A stretch of 57,004 nt of DNA from positions 1 through 57,004 of the forward strand of contig JAJNBG010000035.1 of assembly GCA_021155905.1 (NCBI GenBank). Direction: 5' to 3'. The notes beneath the pieces were generated by a model. It did no database searches, was not told the origin of the DNA, and worked only from the letters and a program-made list of their open reading frames with translations. A program made the translations under genes and the position numbers. This DNA comes from Bacteroidota bacterium. Lineage in GTDB: Bacteria > Bacteroidota > Bacteroidia > B-17B0 > Aurantibacillaceae. This document shows, one piece after another, positions 34,338 through 43,638 of the stretch (its first letter is position 1; each line of letters opens with the position of its first letter).

Positions 34338-34358
34338 ATAAAATTTTAAGACACTAAA

Positions 34359-36683
34359 TTGAAAGGTATTTTATACAGATTAAAAGACTTGTTGAAGGAT
34401 AAGGGATTTGTAATCTCTTTTATTCTTTCATTGGTGGTACTGGTTGTTTTTTTCCACGGCCCCCTTTTTAATGCCAATACCGTTTATTTTGGTACAGCGG
34501 GAGACGGGATTCAAATTTATTATACATCATTGTTTCATGTGCTCCACGATAAATCGTATTTGTATCAGGAGGCTATGAATTATCCGTACAAAGAAAGTGT
34601 TTTCTTTACCGGCTGCCAACCCATCATAACAGATTTTATTAAATTTTTCGGTTTACAATCATGCACGATAGGTATCTTGAATTTAACCATGCTGTTTTCG
34701 CTTCCGATTAGTGTTTGGTTTTTATATTTTATTTTCAAAGAATTTAACGTTCATTATTTGGTATCAGCGTTAGCCGCTGTTGCTATCGGATATTTTACTC
34801 CACAGGTTTGCAGGATGGGCGCGCATTATACATTAGCCTATAGCTTTGCTATACCGGCTATTATTTGGATGATGATTAAGTTTTATAAAAATCCAAGCTT
34901 CAAAAAAACTATTTGGATTTCTGTTCTGGTTTTTTTTATGGCCAGCACCCATATGTACTTTTTCCTTTTTTATGCCTTAATTATTTCCTCTGTTTGGGCC
35001 GTGTTTTTTTATACCCATAAATTTAAAGAGTCTTTATTGTTATTCATTAAGCATTTTTCATTGCAGCTGGTTGTCCCTTTAATTTTATTGCAGTTTATTA
35101 TTTTTATTCTAAATGATTCAACCGATCGAACAGATCATCCATGGGGTTTCTTTGAATATACCTCAAACTGGACTGGCGTTTTCTATCCGTTTGGCAGATA
35201 TTATGAATATTTATTTAAAAACAATAATCTGGAGAGTATTCCGGTAAGTGGGGAAGGCCTTTCTTTTGTTGGACTTTGTGCTACTTTTTTGACACTTATT
35301 TTTGTTCTAAAAATTTTGCGCAATATTTTAAATTTTGATTTTAAGAATATCTTAAATTTTGCAGATTCGCCTGTATTAAACGGATTAATCCTATGTGGAT
35401 TTATTTCCTTATTGTATTCTTTTGCATGGCCGTTTATTTTCGGCTACCAGGAATTGGTATATAAACTTGGATTTCTTCAGCAAATGAGAGCATTAGGAAG
35501 GTTTGCCTGGATTTTCTTTTATGTTATAAATATTGCTTTGGTTGTTGTAATTGCAAATTTGCCGAATGCGTGGAATAAGTTTTATTTTAAAACTGCTTTA
35601 ATTTCGTTTGTTCTATTTGTTCTTTCGTATGATGCCCATATGAATATAATTAATTATAACACTACACTTAATAATCATATTAACGAACTTGAAGACATTA
35701 ACAACACGTTACCTGAAAACCAATGGGTGAAAAAAATAAATCCTGGGGATTTTCAGGCTATCCTTCCTTTACCCTATTTTCACGTAGGCTCTGAAAATGC
35801 AAGTATTGAGCCGAAAGATAATTTTCAATTGTATGCGTATATTGCTTCTCTTAAAACAGGCTTGTCATTAATTTCCGTGATGAGCAGCAGAATATCTCTC
35901 AGCCAAACATACAAAAGCATGAGTTTGGTAAAAGAGCCTAATGGTAGAGTGCCGGAAATATTGAATGAATTTAAAAATCAAAAAGATATCCTTGTGATTG
36001 CGAAAAAAGCGATCATCAGCAACAAAACAGAAGAAGGTATATTAAACCTTTGTGAATTAATCGAAGAAACAAAGAATTTTTCCTTATATAAACTAAGTAT
36101 AGGTAAACTTAAAGATTTTTATAAAAATTACGGAATTTTAAAAAAGAGGGAATATAGTAAACTAAAGCTCTATTTAAAGGATGGGTATTATAGTACTGAT
36201 TCATTAAATAGATTTGCGGTAAATGATTTCGAAAAGGAAAGTTCGGATACAGGTTTCGTTTCCATAGGATCGATAAAAGGGCAGCCTTCTAAATACTTCA
36301 CCCTTTTCAATGATTCTATTTCAAATTTGTCAAATGATTCTTTATATACTATAAGTTTTTGGGTGAAAGATTTTAGTAAAGACCTTTACCCGAGAACAAC
36401 CCTGGCTATCGATGCGTATAATAACGGAGCCGAGTATGGAGTTGAATATATTGCCTTAAAAGAATGTTTCAAGCAAATTAGCGGGAACTGGGCACTGATT
36501 GAATGCAGTTTTAAATTACGCCACCCTTCAGATAGGGTGAAAGCTGTTCTCTGGCATACTGAGCTTATTGATAATGATGTATTTGAAGTGGATAAAATAT
36601 TATTCAGACCTTCGAATATTAACGTTTATAGAGATTTCAATAACTTTATGTTGATTAACAATTGTATATATTATTATGATTAG
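34359..36683 (+). CDS. Multi-pass GT-C-like membrane protein with C-terminal periplasmic domain
   Basis: 774 residues. About ten membrane helices between residues 18 and 430 and an early lumenal loop with GTAGDGIQIYY, MNYPYKESVFFTGCQPI, which fits the acidic loop of GT-C fold glycosyltransferases that use polyprenyl-phosphate sugars. Residues 430-774 are outside the membrane and end in a beta-sandwich (SIGSIKGQPSKYFTLFNDSI, ISGNWALIECSFKL) like those at the ends of two neighbours. The start is a TTG at 34359; an in-frame stop at 34347 excludes anything upstream. The last 8 nt overlap the GT2 gene, so the two are coupled: the GT2 could make the polyprenyl-linked donor that this protein uses. 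Substrate unknown. Confidence 0.75.
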   Translation: MKGILYRLKDLLKDKGFVISFILSLVVLVVFFHGPLFNANTVYFGTAGDGIQIYYTSLFHVLHDKSYLYQEAMNYPYKESVFFTGCQPIITDFIKFFGLQSCTIGILNLTMLFSLPISVWFLYFIFKEFNVHYLVSALAAVAIGYFTPQVCRMGAHYTLAYSFAIPAIIWMMIKFYKNPSFKKTIWISVLVFFMASTHMYFFLFYALIISSVWAVFFYTHKFKESLLLFIKHFSLQLVVPLILLQFIIFILNDSTDRTDHPWGFFEYTSNWTGVFYPFGRYYEYLFKNNNLESIPVSGEGLSFVGLCATFLTLIFVLKILRNILNFDFKNILNFADSPVLNGLILCGFISLLYSFAWPFIFGYQELVYKLGFLQQMRALGRFAWIFFYVINIALVVVIANLPNAWNKFYFKTALISFVLFVLSYDAHMNIINYNTTLNNHINELEDINNTLPENQWVKKINPGDFQAILPLPYFHVGSENASIEPKDNFQLYAYIASLKTGLSLISVMSSRISLSQTYKSMSLVKEPNGRVPEILNEFKNQKDILVIAKKAIISNKTEEGILNLCELIEETKNFSLYKLSIGKLKDFYKNYGILKKREYSKLKLYLKDGYYSTDSLNRFAVNDFEKESSDTGFVSIGSIKGQPSKYFTLFNDSISNLSNDSLYTISFWVKDFSKDLYPRTTLAIDAYNNGAEYGVEYIALKECFKQISGNWALIECSFKLRHPSDRVKAVLWHTELIDNDVFEVDKILFRPSNINVYRDFNNFMLINNCIYYYD

Positions 36684-37395
36684 TTTTATTATACCTGCAT
36701 ATAATGCTTCAGGTGCACTTAATAATCAGTTAAGTCATTTAATCGATTATTTGAAAACTAATAATATTGAATCTGAAATACTTATTGTGGATGATGGTTC
36801 AAGAGATGGGGAACAAACAAAAAAAGTAGCAGATAAGTTTGGATGTAAATATTTAAAGAATCCAGTGAACATGGGAAAAGGAGCCGCGGTAAGAAATGGC
36901 ATGATGAATTCCACCGGCGCCATTAAAATATTTACGGATGCTGATATCCCATTTGAACTTGATGCTATGAAGTCAATCATAGATGAAATATCTATCAACA
37001 ATTATGATATGGTAGTTGGTGATCGTACGCTTGCCGAGTCTATGTATCATGATCAGATATCTAAAAAAAGAAGTATTGGAAGTAATTTTTATTCTTTTAT
37101 TGTTGCCAGATTTATTTCCGGAGGAGTTTTTGATACTCAGTGTGGATTAAAAGCGTTTAAAAAAGAAATTGCGGATGATATTTTTGGTGTTTCCAAGTTA
37201 AATAGTTTTGCGTTCGATGTTGAGCTGATTTCTATTGCCGTAAAGAGAAACTATAAAATAAAAAAAATACCTGTGAAATTGAGAAGCCAGGAAGGTAATT
37301 CAGTCAGCATGTTAAAACATGCTCCGGGAATGATAGCGGATTTGTTCAGAATAAAATGGGAATTACTTAAAGGCGGCTACAAGAAGCTGTCGTAG
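36676..37395 (+). CDS. GT2 polyprenyl-phosphate glycosyltransferase
   Basis: A 239-residue GT-A enzyme of the dolichyl-phosphate beta-glucosyl/mannosyltransferase (ALG5/DPM/GtrB) type. ISFIIPAYNASGALNN, ILIVDDGSRDG, the NMGKGAAVRNGM loop, the DXD-type FTDADIPF (about 94-101) and DTQCGLKAFK are all present. There is no C-terminal membrane domain, so it must associate with the membrane otherwise, likely with the membrane protein whose gene it overlaps by 8 nt. It should transfer a sugar from UDP or GDP onto polyprenyl phosphate on the cytosolic face. Confidence 0.9.
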   Translation: MISFIIPAYNASGALNNQLSHLIDYLKTNNIESEILIVDDGSRDGEQTKKVADKFGCKYLKNPVNMGKGAAVRNGMMNSTGAIKIFTDADIPFELDAMKSIIDEISINNYDMVVGDRTLAESMYHDQISKKRSIGSNFYSFIVARFISGGVFDTQCGLKAFKKEIADDIFGVSKLNSFAFDVELISIAVKRNYKIKKIPVKLRSQEGNSVSMLKHAPGMIADLFRIKWELLKGGYKKLS

Positions 37396-37421
37396 ATAAA
37401 AATGAAATCGCACTTGTTTGT

Positions 37422-39065
37422 ATGAGAGATTTTCTCTTGAAAAAAATAAAAGACAAAAGAGATGTATTATTTTTTCTTTGTGTTATTTTTAATACGGGTA
37501 TTGTTTTTAGTAATAAATATTTTCCAACGCTTGACTCAGGTGCACATGCTTACAACTCTAATATTTTATATCATTTATTGTTAGATGATAGTGAAACTTA
37601 TAAAGCCTTTTATTTAATAAATCCCGAATTGGTCCCTAATTACCTGGCACATTTGGTGATGTTAATTTTCAATTCTTTTCTTCAGTTTAACCTCGCCGAA
37701 AAGTTGATGCTTTCTGTTTATTTCATCTCGTTTCCTTTACTTTTTAAGAAACTGGTGTCAAGCTTTAATGCAAATAAAACGTATTTGGTTTTCTTAATTT
37801 TTCCCTTTACTCATTTTTGTGTTCTTTACTGGGGGTTCTATAACTTCGCTTTTGGTATTTTGTTTTTTCTTTTAGGAATTATTTATTGGGTAAACCACAG
37901 GACTAATTTTAAATTGAAACAGGCCATACTGTTATTTATTATCGTTGCTATGTGCTATTTTTCACACCTGGTAGCTTTTATGGCCCTAGTCATGTTTTGC
38001 GGAATATATGAATGCATGGATTTTTGTCTCCGGGTAAAAATCGATTTTTATTTAGTTTTTAAAGAAAAAATGATTTTATTTTTAAAAGGTATCCTTGTTT
38101 TCGCTTTTCCCCTCATTCTTGCTTTTTTATATTTTGAGAAAAGGCCTTCGGAGGGTATAGAGACTTTTTTGCGCAACGACCAGTTAAATGATATGCTATT
38201 AAATGGTGATATTTTCAGATCCTACGGCGATGGAGAACACATTTCCACGAAACCATTATTTTATCTTATTTTGATAACTTTTGTATATGCTTTGATTTCC
38301 AGGATTAAAGATTATTATAGGAAGAAGCCCGGATTTAAATTAATTCATTTATCTGATGCTTTTTTCGCATTCTCGGTAGTTTTTTTCTATTTGTTCTATA
38401 CTCAACCTGATTCGGATGGCTATGCAGGCTATATTGTAATCAGGCTTGCCCTCTATGCTTTTTTGGCAATGGTAATATGGATTTGTATCACGGGTAAACA
38501 AGATCGGAGATTTGAGTTTCCGGTTCTTGGTTTTGTTTTGATTTTTCAATACGTTTTAATTCAAGGTAAGAAAGAGGGTATTTCATGGGTGGCTTCGAAT
38601 TTGAGAAAATTCGATGGTGCCATGGAAAGATTAAAGGATGGAGATATTGTGTCGCCGGTATATTTAGCTGACTATATGTGGCTTGGCCGTCATTTACCAA
38701 ATTACATAGGTGCCGATAAAGAAGTCGTAGTGCTTGATAATTACGAGGCTACATCGGGGTATTTTCCGATATTATGGAAAGACGAAAATATGGCTCATTA
38801 TGTTAACGGAACGCCTGAGTCAACCGAACATTGTGTTAACTATGCCGAGAGATTAATTAGTTATCCTTTTGGTGAAATAAATTATGTGTTGGTGTATGGA
38901 GAAAGAAAGGATGATGAGCTTTGCAAACGACTCATAGATGAGATAACGAAATATTATGACTTGGATTACAGAGATAAGGATGTGTTTTTATATAAAAGAA
39001 AAAGCCATTACCAAAATAAAGAAATTAGTTTCGTGCATAATGAATTTTTCCGAGAACATAATTGA
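37422..39065 (+). CDS. Multi-pass GT-C-like membrane protein
   Basis: 547 residues with about eleven hydrophobic segments (the first about 15-31) up to residue 370, then a soluble, probably periplasmic, C-terminal domain of about 170 residues with VVLDNYEATSGYFPILWKDE and NYVLVYGERKDDEL. The first loop has FPTLDSGAHAYNSNIL, with Asp near the membrane edge as in GT-C enzymes. It shares neither the beta-sandwich nor obvious sequence identity with the other two large membrane proteins of the locus. It is 26 nt after the first GT2 gene. Probable role: a sugar transfer step outside the membrane. Confidence in the exact family is low. Confidence 0.65.
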   Translation: MRDFLLKKIKDKRDVLFFLCVIFNTGIVFSNKYFPTLDSGAHAYNSNILYHLLLDDSETYKAFYLINPELVPNYLAHLVMLIFNSFLQFNLAEKLMLSVYFISFPLLFKKLVSSFNANKTYLVFLIFPFTHFCVLYWGFYNFAFGILFFLLGIIYWVNHRTNFKLKQAILLFIIVAMCYFSHLVAFMALVMFCGIYECMDFCLRVKIDFYLVFKEKMILFLKGILVFAFPLILAFLYFEKRPSEGIETFLRNDQLNDMLLNGDIFRSYGDGEHISTKPLFYLILITFVYALISRIKDYYRKKPGFKLIHLSDAFFAFSVVFFYLFYTQPDSDGYAGYIVIRLALYAFLAMVIWICITGKQDRRFEFPVLGFVLIFQYVLIQGKKEGISWVASNLRKFDGAMERLKDGDIVSPVYLADYMWLGRHLPNYIGADKEVVVLDNYEATSGYFPILWKDENMAHYVNGTPESTEHCVNYAERLISYPFGEINYVLVYGERKDDELCKRLIDEITKYYDLDYRDKDVFLYKRKSHYQNKEISFVHNEFFREHN

Positions 39066-39112
39066 ACACGTTGAGTGTTTTGATATTAAATAATTATATG
39101 TAGGTTTGTTTT

Positions 39113-39829
39113 ATGATATTATCAATTGTTATCCCTGCCTACAATGAAGGCAAAACTATTCATTTGATCCTTAATAAGGTTAAGGATGTTAAACTGGCTC
39201 CCGGTATTCAAAAAGAAATAATTATCGTCAATGATTTTTCAAAAGATAATACAGAGGAGGCAATCATAAGTTATAAAAATTCAAATTCTGATTTAAATAT
39301 TCAGTATTATAAGCACGAGTTCAATAAGGGAAAAGGTGCGGCTCTTCACACAGGTATTAAAGAAGCAAAGGGGGATTATATTATCATCCAGGACGCCGAT
39401 CTGGAATATGATCCGGAAGAGTACAACATTTTATTAAAACCTATATTATTAGGTATGGCTGATGTTGTTTATGGTAGCCGATTTATAGGCGGTAAGCCTC
39501 ACAGGATATTATTTTTCTGGCACTCGATTGGAAATAAAGTGTTAACCACCTTATCCAATATGTTCACTAATCTGAATTTAACAGATATGGAAACCTGTTA
39601 TAAGTTATTCAGAGCAGACATCATTAAAGGGATTTACTTAAAAGAAAAGCGCTTTGGATTTGAACCTGAAGTCACAGCAAAAATCGCTAGAATTAAAGAA
39701 CTAAGAATTTATGAGGTTGGCATCTCTTATTATGGAAGGACGTACGAAGAAGGAAAGAAAATTGGGTGGAAAGATGGTTTCAGAGCAATCTATTGTATTC
39801 TGAAATATGGATTTTTAAAAATGAAATAA
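39113..39829 (+). CDS. Second GT2 polyprenyl-phosphate glycosyltransferase
   Basis: 238 residues, the same family as the first GT2 but a different branch: [54 protein letters not shown] motif [12 protein letters not shown] (about 96-107), [10 protein letters not shown], and [14 protein letters not shown]. It ends in [16 protein letters not shown], without membrane helices. These features place it among polyprenyl-phosphate mannose/glucose synthases. It is 7 nt upstream of the third membrane protein, repeating the pairing of a donor-making GT2 and a GT-C-like user. Confidence 0.92.
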   Translation: MILSIVIPAYNEGKTIHLILNKVKDVKLAPGIQKEIIIVNDFSKDNTEEAIISYKNSNSDLNIQYYKHEFNKGKGAALHTGIKEAKGDYIIIQDADLEYDPEEYNILLKPILLGMADVVYGSRFIGGKPHRILFFWHSIGNKVLTTLSNMFTNLNLTDMETCYKLFRADIIKGIYLKEKRFGFEPEVTAKIARIKELRIYEVGISYYGRTYEEGKKIGWKDGFRAIYCILKYGFLKMK

Positions 39830-39836
39830 AATTGTA

Positions 39837-41723
39837 ATGATTTCACCAAAAAGATTTTCCCAATCCTTCTCTCTCGTTGCTTTGTTAATTGCTGTAATTG
39901 CAATTGGGTATTTAGTATTTAGAGAGATTCCACGTAATGTTTTTGCTTACGATATTTTGGGTTATTATTTGTATATCCCTGTAGCTTTTGAATTTAATGA
40001 CCTGACGCTGAGTAGTAATTATGATAATTTACTCAGTGTCTTGTCTAAATATGGCACCTCAGAGGGCTTTTGTCATGCATTTAAAGCGGAAAATGGCAAT
40101 TGGGTAATGCGATTTCCAATGGGACTCTCGATATTGTATTTCCCGTTTTATATGATTGGAGGCTGGATCGCTCAGTTAAATGATCAGTATCCAAAAGACG
40201 GATTTTCACTGCCCTATCAGTTAAGCGTGTTATATGGCTGTTATTTATATACGATTATTGGGTTAATCACTTTTAGAAAAATATTACTTCATTTTTTTAC
40301 TGATAAAATTTCTGCGTTAGTAATTATTCTTTTGGTGTTTGGAACAAACTATTTATTGCAGGTATCTATTCATGCTCAACCGGCAATGGTTCATAATCTT
40401 GTTTTTTCGCTTCATGCACTGACTGTTTATTTCACTATTAAATGGCATAGTACCTACAAACTAAAGTACATGATTGGCCTTGGTTGTACTATCGGATTAA
40501 CAGCTATTTGTAGGCCCCCGGAAATATTGATTGCCTTAGTTCCAATCCTGTATAATGTTTTTAGTAAAGACACTTTTCAACAGAAAATGAGATTGATTCG
40601 TTTACATAGGAACGACATTATCATTGCTGTTTTTATAGTTTTTGTAATTGTAAGTTACCAGTTAGTATACTGGAAAATTGTTACAGGGAAATTTATTTTT
40701 GACTCTTATGGTGAAAATTTAAATGAAGGGTTTAATTTTCGTCATCCTTATATTCTTGAATTTTTATTTAGTTTTAGAAAAGGATGGTTAATCTTCACAC
40801 CTATTATGATTTTTGCAGTCTGGGGCATGTATTTTTTTTATAAGAATGGTAAGCCTTTGTTTTTTGCCTTCATCGCCTATTTTCTGGTTAATTTTTATGT
40901 TATAACAAGTTGGTCAAACTGGTGGTATGGAATTAGTTTTAGTTCACGGGCCATTATACCTGCCTACGTAACGTTGGCAGTTTCTTTGGGATATTTTTTA
41001 TATGGGATAAGTAAATACAAAATCAAATATATTTTTATACCTGTTTTCGCTGGATTAATCTCTTTAAATTTATTTCAGTCCTGGCAAGCTTCCAGAGGTA
41101 TTTTGAATGGCTCCAGAATGACCAAAGCCTATTACAAATCTGTATTTCTTCAGAATACTATGCCAACTGATGAACAACAAAAACTTCTTTTGAGAGATAA
41201 ATATTCTACGTCAGAGCCATTGAATGTAAAGGAAATAAATTTCAATGACTATAAATTAGTGTATAGATATGTAGAGAATTTTGATTCAAACTCTAAGAGT
41301 CAGCCAAATATAATCGATTCTTTATATGTGTCCAGGAATCACTCTTTTTTAACGAATAGGTCTTATTCTTTTGCAGGGGACATTAAGAAAAAGTATAAGG
41401 AAATGACTACAAAATCATACCTGATTCTTAAATTAAGTGCTAAAATATTCACACCAGCTAATCCAGATCAATCAGAAGCCAGGTTAGCAATTACAATGAT
41501 GCATAAAGGAAAAGCTTATGAATTTAAATGTGTTGATACGCGAGCTTTACATTTAAAATCTAATGCATGGAATGATATTGAATTTTACATGTGGACTCCC
41601 GATTTTTGGGACAGAAGAGATGTTGTACAAGGTTATTTTTGGAATTTAAGTGATAATCCAATTTTTGTTGATGATCTTACACTTGAAGCTTACGAGCCGT
41701 TAGTTGATGAAACGGTATTTTAA
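39837..41723 (+). CDS. GT39/PMT-like membrane glycosyltransferase with C-terminal beta-sandwich
   Basis: 628 residues. First helix at about 13-31, then a long lumenal loop with FAYDILGYYLYIPVAFEFND and MRFPMGLSILYFPFYMIGGW; the YDILGYY acidic motif sits where GT-C enzymes keep their catalytic Asp. About ten helices extend to residue 405. The C-terminal 160 residues (about 470-628) form an outside beta-sandwich ending IFVDDLTLEAYEPL. This resembles the lipoprotein at 33718-34284 and the tail of the 34359 protein. It is the last gene of the locus; wecB ends 3 nt away on the other strand. Confidence 0.78.
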   Translation: MISPKRFSQSFSLVALLIAVIAIGYLVFREIPRNVFAYDILGYYLYIPVAFEFNDLTLSSNYDNLLSVLSKYGTSEGFCHAFKAENGNWVMRFPMGLSILYFPFYMIGGWIAQLNDQYPKDGFSLPYQLSVLYGCYLYTIIGLITFRKILLHFFTDKISALVIILLVFGTNYLLQVSIHAQPAMVHNLVFSLHALTVYFTIKWHSTYKLKYMIGLGCTIGLTAICRPPEILIALVPILYNVFSKDTFQQKMRLIRLHRNDIIIAVFIVFVIVSYQLVYWKIVTGKFIFDSYGENLNEGFNFRHPYILEFLFSFRKGWLIFTPIMIFAVWGMYFFYKNGKPLFFAFIAYFLVNFYVITSWSNWWYGISFSSRAIIPAYVTLAVSLGYFLYGISKYKIKYIFIPVFAGLISLNLFQSWQASRGILNGSRMTKAYYKSVFLQNTMPTDEQQKLLLRDKYSTSEPLNVKEINFNDYKLVYRYVENFDSNSKSQPNIIDSLYVSRNHSFLTNRSYSFAGDIKKKYKEMTTKSYLILKLSAKIFTPANPDQSEARLAITMMHKGKAYEFKCVDTRALHLKSNAWNDIEFYMWTPDFWDRRDVVQGYFWNLSDNPIFVDDLTLEAYEPLVDETVF

Positions 41724-41726
41724 GCA

Positions 41727-42875
41727 CTAGTTCAAATGCTCCAGCATCTCCCCGCAAATAAATTCCGCGGCTTTTCCATCCCCATATAATTGAGGAAATT
41801 TCATATCGGTTTTAGATGTCAAAGTAGCAAATGCCTCAATTATTTTTTGTTCATTAGCGTCCGTTATAATTGCTGTCCCGCACTCCACTAATTCTACCCA
41901 TTCTGTTTCAGGGCGTAAAATCACGCATGGCTTTTCAAAATAAAATGCTTCCTTTTGCACGCCGCCACTATCCGTCATTACAATCCTACAGTTTTTTTCT
42001 AAAGCTATCATTTCTAAAAATGATACCGGGGGAATAATTTTAAAATGCTTACTGGCTTTTATTTTATTGTGAAGCTCATGATCGAGATTAAATTCCAAAA
42101 GTTTGGCTGTCCGGGGATGTAAGGGTAATAGAACATCCAACTGATGTTGCTCGCTGATTTTATACAAAGCGGTAAATAATGCATTTAAACGTACAGGTTC
42201 ATCTGTGTTATTATTACGATGAATCGTGGCTAAAATAAATTGTCCTTTTTCTAAACTGTTTTTGGACAGCACGGTTGTTTTTTGTTCCGCCACTTCGCTA
42301 AAGTAGATGCTGTTGTCATACATCACGTCACCACTATGATATATTTTCGGATTATTAGCGTTATATGGTTTGGGGGCTTTTGCCTTGAAGCCTTCATTCG
42401 TTAAATTCTGAAATCCGGTTTGAGTTGGAGAGAATAACAAAGTAGAAACATGATCACACATGATGCGGTTAATTTCTTCGGGCATGGTTTTATTAAACGA
42501 CCTTAAGCCCGCTTCAATATGCACCACCGGTATATGAATTTTGGAAGCTGCAATGGCGCCGGCTAATGTTGAATTTGTATCTCCGTATAAGACAATTGCC
42601 TGAGGTTTTTCCTGTAGTAAAATTTCTTCAATACCTGAAATCATAGTAGCTGTTTGTTTTCCGTGGCTCCCACTTCCTACATTCAGATTATAATTTGGCG
42701 CAGGTATTCCCAGTTCATCAAAAAATACCTGGCTCATGTTTTCATCATAATGCTGCCCGGTATGAACAATAATTTCAGTAATAGAAGCTGAGAATTTATT
42801 TTTAATAGCTCTGCTTAATGCAGCTGCTTTAATAATTTGCGGCCTCGCGCCAATGATAGTTACGATTTTGATCAT
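41727..42875 (-). CDS. wecB: UDP-N-acetylglucosamine 2-epimerase (non-hydrolysing)
   Basis: A 382-residue enzyme interconverting UDP-GlcNAc and UDP-ManNAc. GARPQIIKAAALSRAIK (about 8-24), IVHTGQHYDENMSQVFFDEL, VLYGDTNSTLAGA, HIEAGLRSF with PEEINR, and DSGGVQKEAFYF are all diagnostic. UDP-ManNAc is used for enterobacterial common antigen, teichoic-acid-like linkers, O-antigens or capsules. It is convergent with the glycosyltransferase locus, not part of it, but could provide its sugar. Six nt separate it from the radC gene upstream. Confidence 0.94.
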   Translation of the reverse strand: MIKIVTIIGARPQIIKAAALSRAIKNKFSASITEIIVHTGQHYDENMSQVFFDELGIPAPNYNLNVGSGSHGKQTATMISGIEEILLQEKPQAIVLYGDTNSTLAGAIAASKIHIPVVHIEAGLRSFNKTMPEEINRIMCDHVSTLLFSPTQTGFQNLTNEGFKAKAPKPYNANNPKIYHSGDVMYDNSIYFSEVAEQKTTVLSKNSLEKGQFILATIHRNNNTDEPVRLNALFTALYKISEQHQLDVLLPLHPRTAKLLEFNLDHELHNKIKASKHFKIIPPVSFLEMIALEKNCRIVMTDSGGVQKEAFYFEKPCVILRPETEWVELVECGTAIITDANEQKIIEAFATLTSKTDMKFPQLYGDGKAAEFICGEMLEHLN

Positions 42876-42881
42876 GATTTT

Positions 42882-43583
42882 TTATAGCAGGCCCTCATCA
42901 GCAAAACTGAAATATGCCTGGTCACCAATAATTAAATGGTCCTGTAAGCTGATATCCATCAATTTTGCAGCCTCTTTGATTTTTTTAGTTAAATGAATGT
43001 CTTCATGGCTTGGCTTTAAATTGCCTGAAGGATGATTATGTGCCAGAATTATGGCACTCGCTAAATGATGTATAGCCGGTTTTAAGATTAAACGAATATC
43101 TACCACAGTACCGCTGATACCACCGCGACTAATGCACTCCGTTTTAATAACACTATTGCTTCTACTCATAAATACTACCCAGAATTCTTCGTGCGGAAGA
43201 TCCGTTAGCTTTGATTTTAAAATAGAAAAAGCATGTTTGGAAGACGTTATTTTGATTTTGTCTTCAATGGATTCATCATTTCTTCTTCTTCCGATTTCGA
43301 GGGCGGCTGCTATGGTAACGGCTTTCGCCTCGCCAACACCCCTGTATCTTTTAAGGTCGTTTAATTGAGTTTTTGCCAGGTCGTTGATCGAATTAGAATG
43401 ATCATTCAGGATACGCTGAGCCAATTGAACAGCCGTTTCATCGCGGTTTCCTGACGATAATAGGATCGCTAACAATTCTGCATCTGAAAGCGCCTGTCTT
43501 CCTTTACCTACTAATTTTTCCCTGGGGCGATCATCTTCAGCCCAAGACTTAATAGTTAAATGTTTATGAATTGATTCATCCAT
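42882..43583 (-). CDS. radC: RadC family JAB/MPN-domain protein
   Basis: 233 residues. The N-terminal part has a helix-hairpin-helix (RYRGVGEAKAVTI, 79-91), and the C-terminal JAB/MPN domain has the full metalloprotease-type motif H182-N-H184, S192 and D195 (AHNHPSGNLKPSHED). RadC was once thought to be a DNA repair protein, but its biochemical role is unsettled. Probably co-transcribed with wecB downstream (6-nt gap), though no functional link is known. Confidence 0.93.
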   Translation of the reverse strand: MDESIHKHLTIKSWAEDDRPREKLVGKGRQALSDAELLAILLSSGNRDETAVQLAQRILNDHSNSINDLAKTQLNDLKRYRGVGEAKAVTIAAALEIGRRRNDESIEDKIKITSSKHAFSILKSKLTDLPHEEFWVVFMSRSNSVIKTECISRGGISGTVVDIRLILKPAIHHLASAIILAHNHPSGNLKPSHEDIHLTKKIKEAAKLMDISLQDHLIIGDQAYFSFADEGLL

Positions 43584-43624
43584 GAATGTTTAAAATTAAG
43601 TCTTTTTCATAAATTTTAAAACAA

Positions 43625-43632
43625 TACTTTTG
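43625..43632 (+). promoter_or_regulatory. -7 element close to the MFS gene start
   Basis: TACTTTTG, a perfect TAnnTTTG, ends 6 nt before the ATG of the MFS gene. No convincing TTG lies at the -33 position. If used, the mRNA would start at or next to the ATG and be leaderless. Confidence 0.5.
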
Positions 43633-43638
43633 TAAGAG

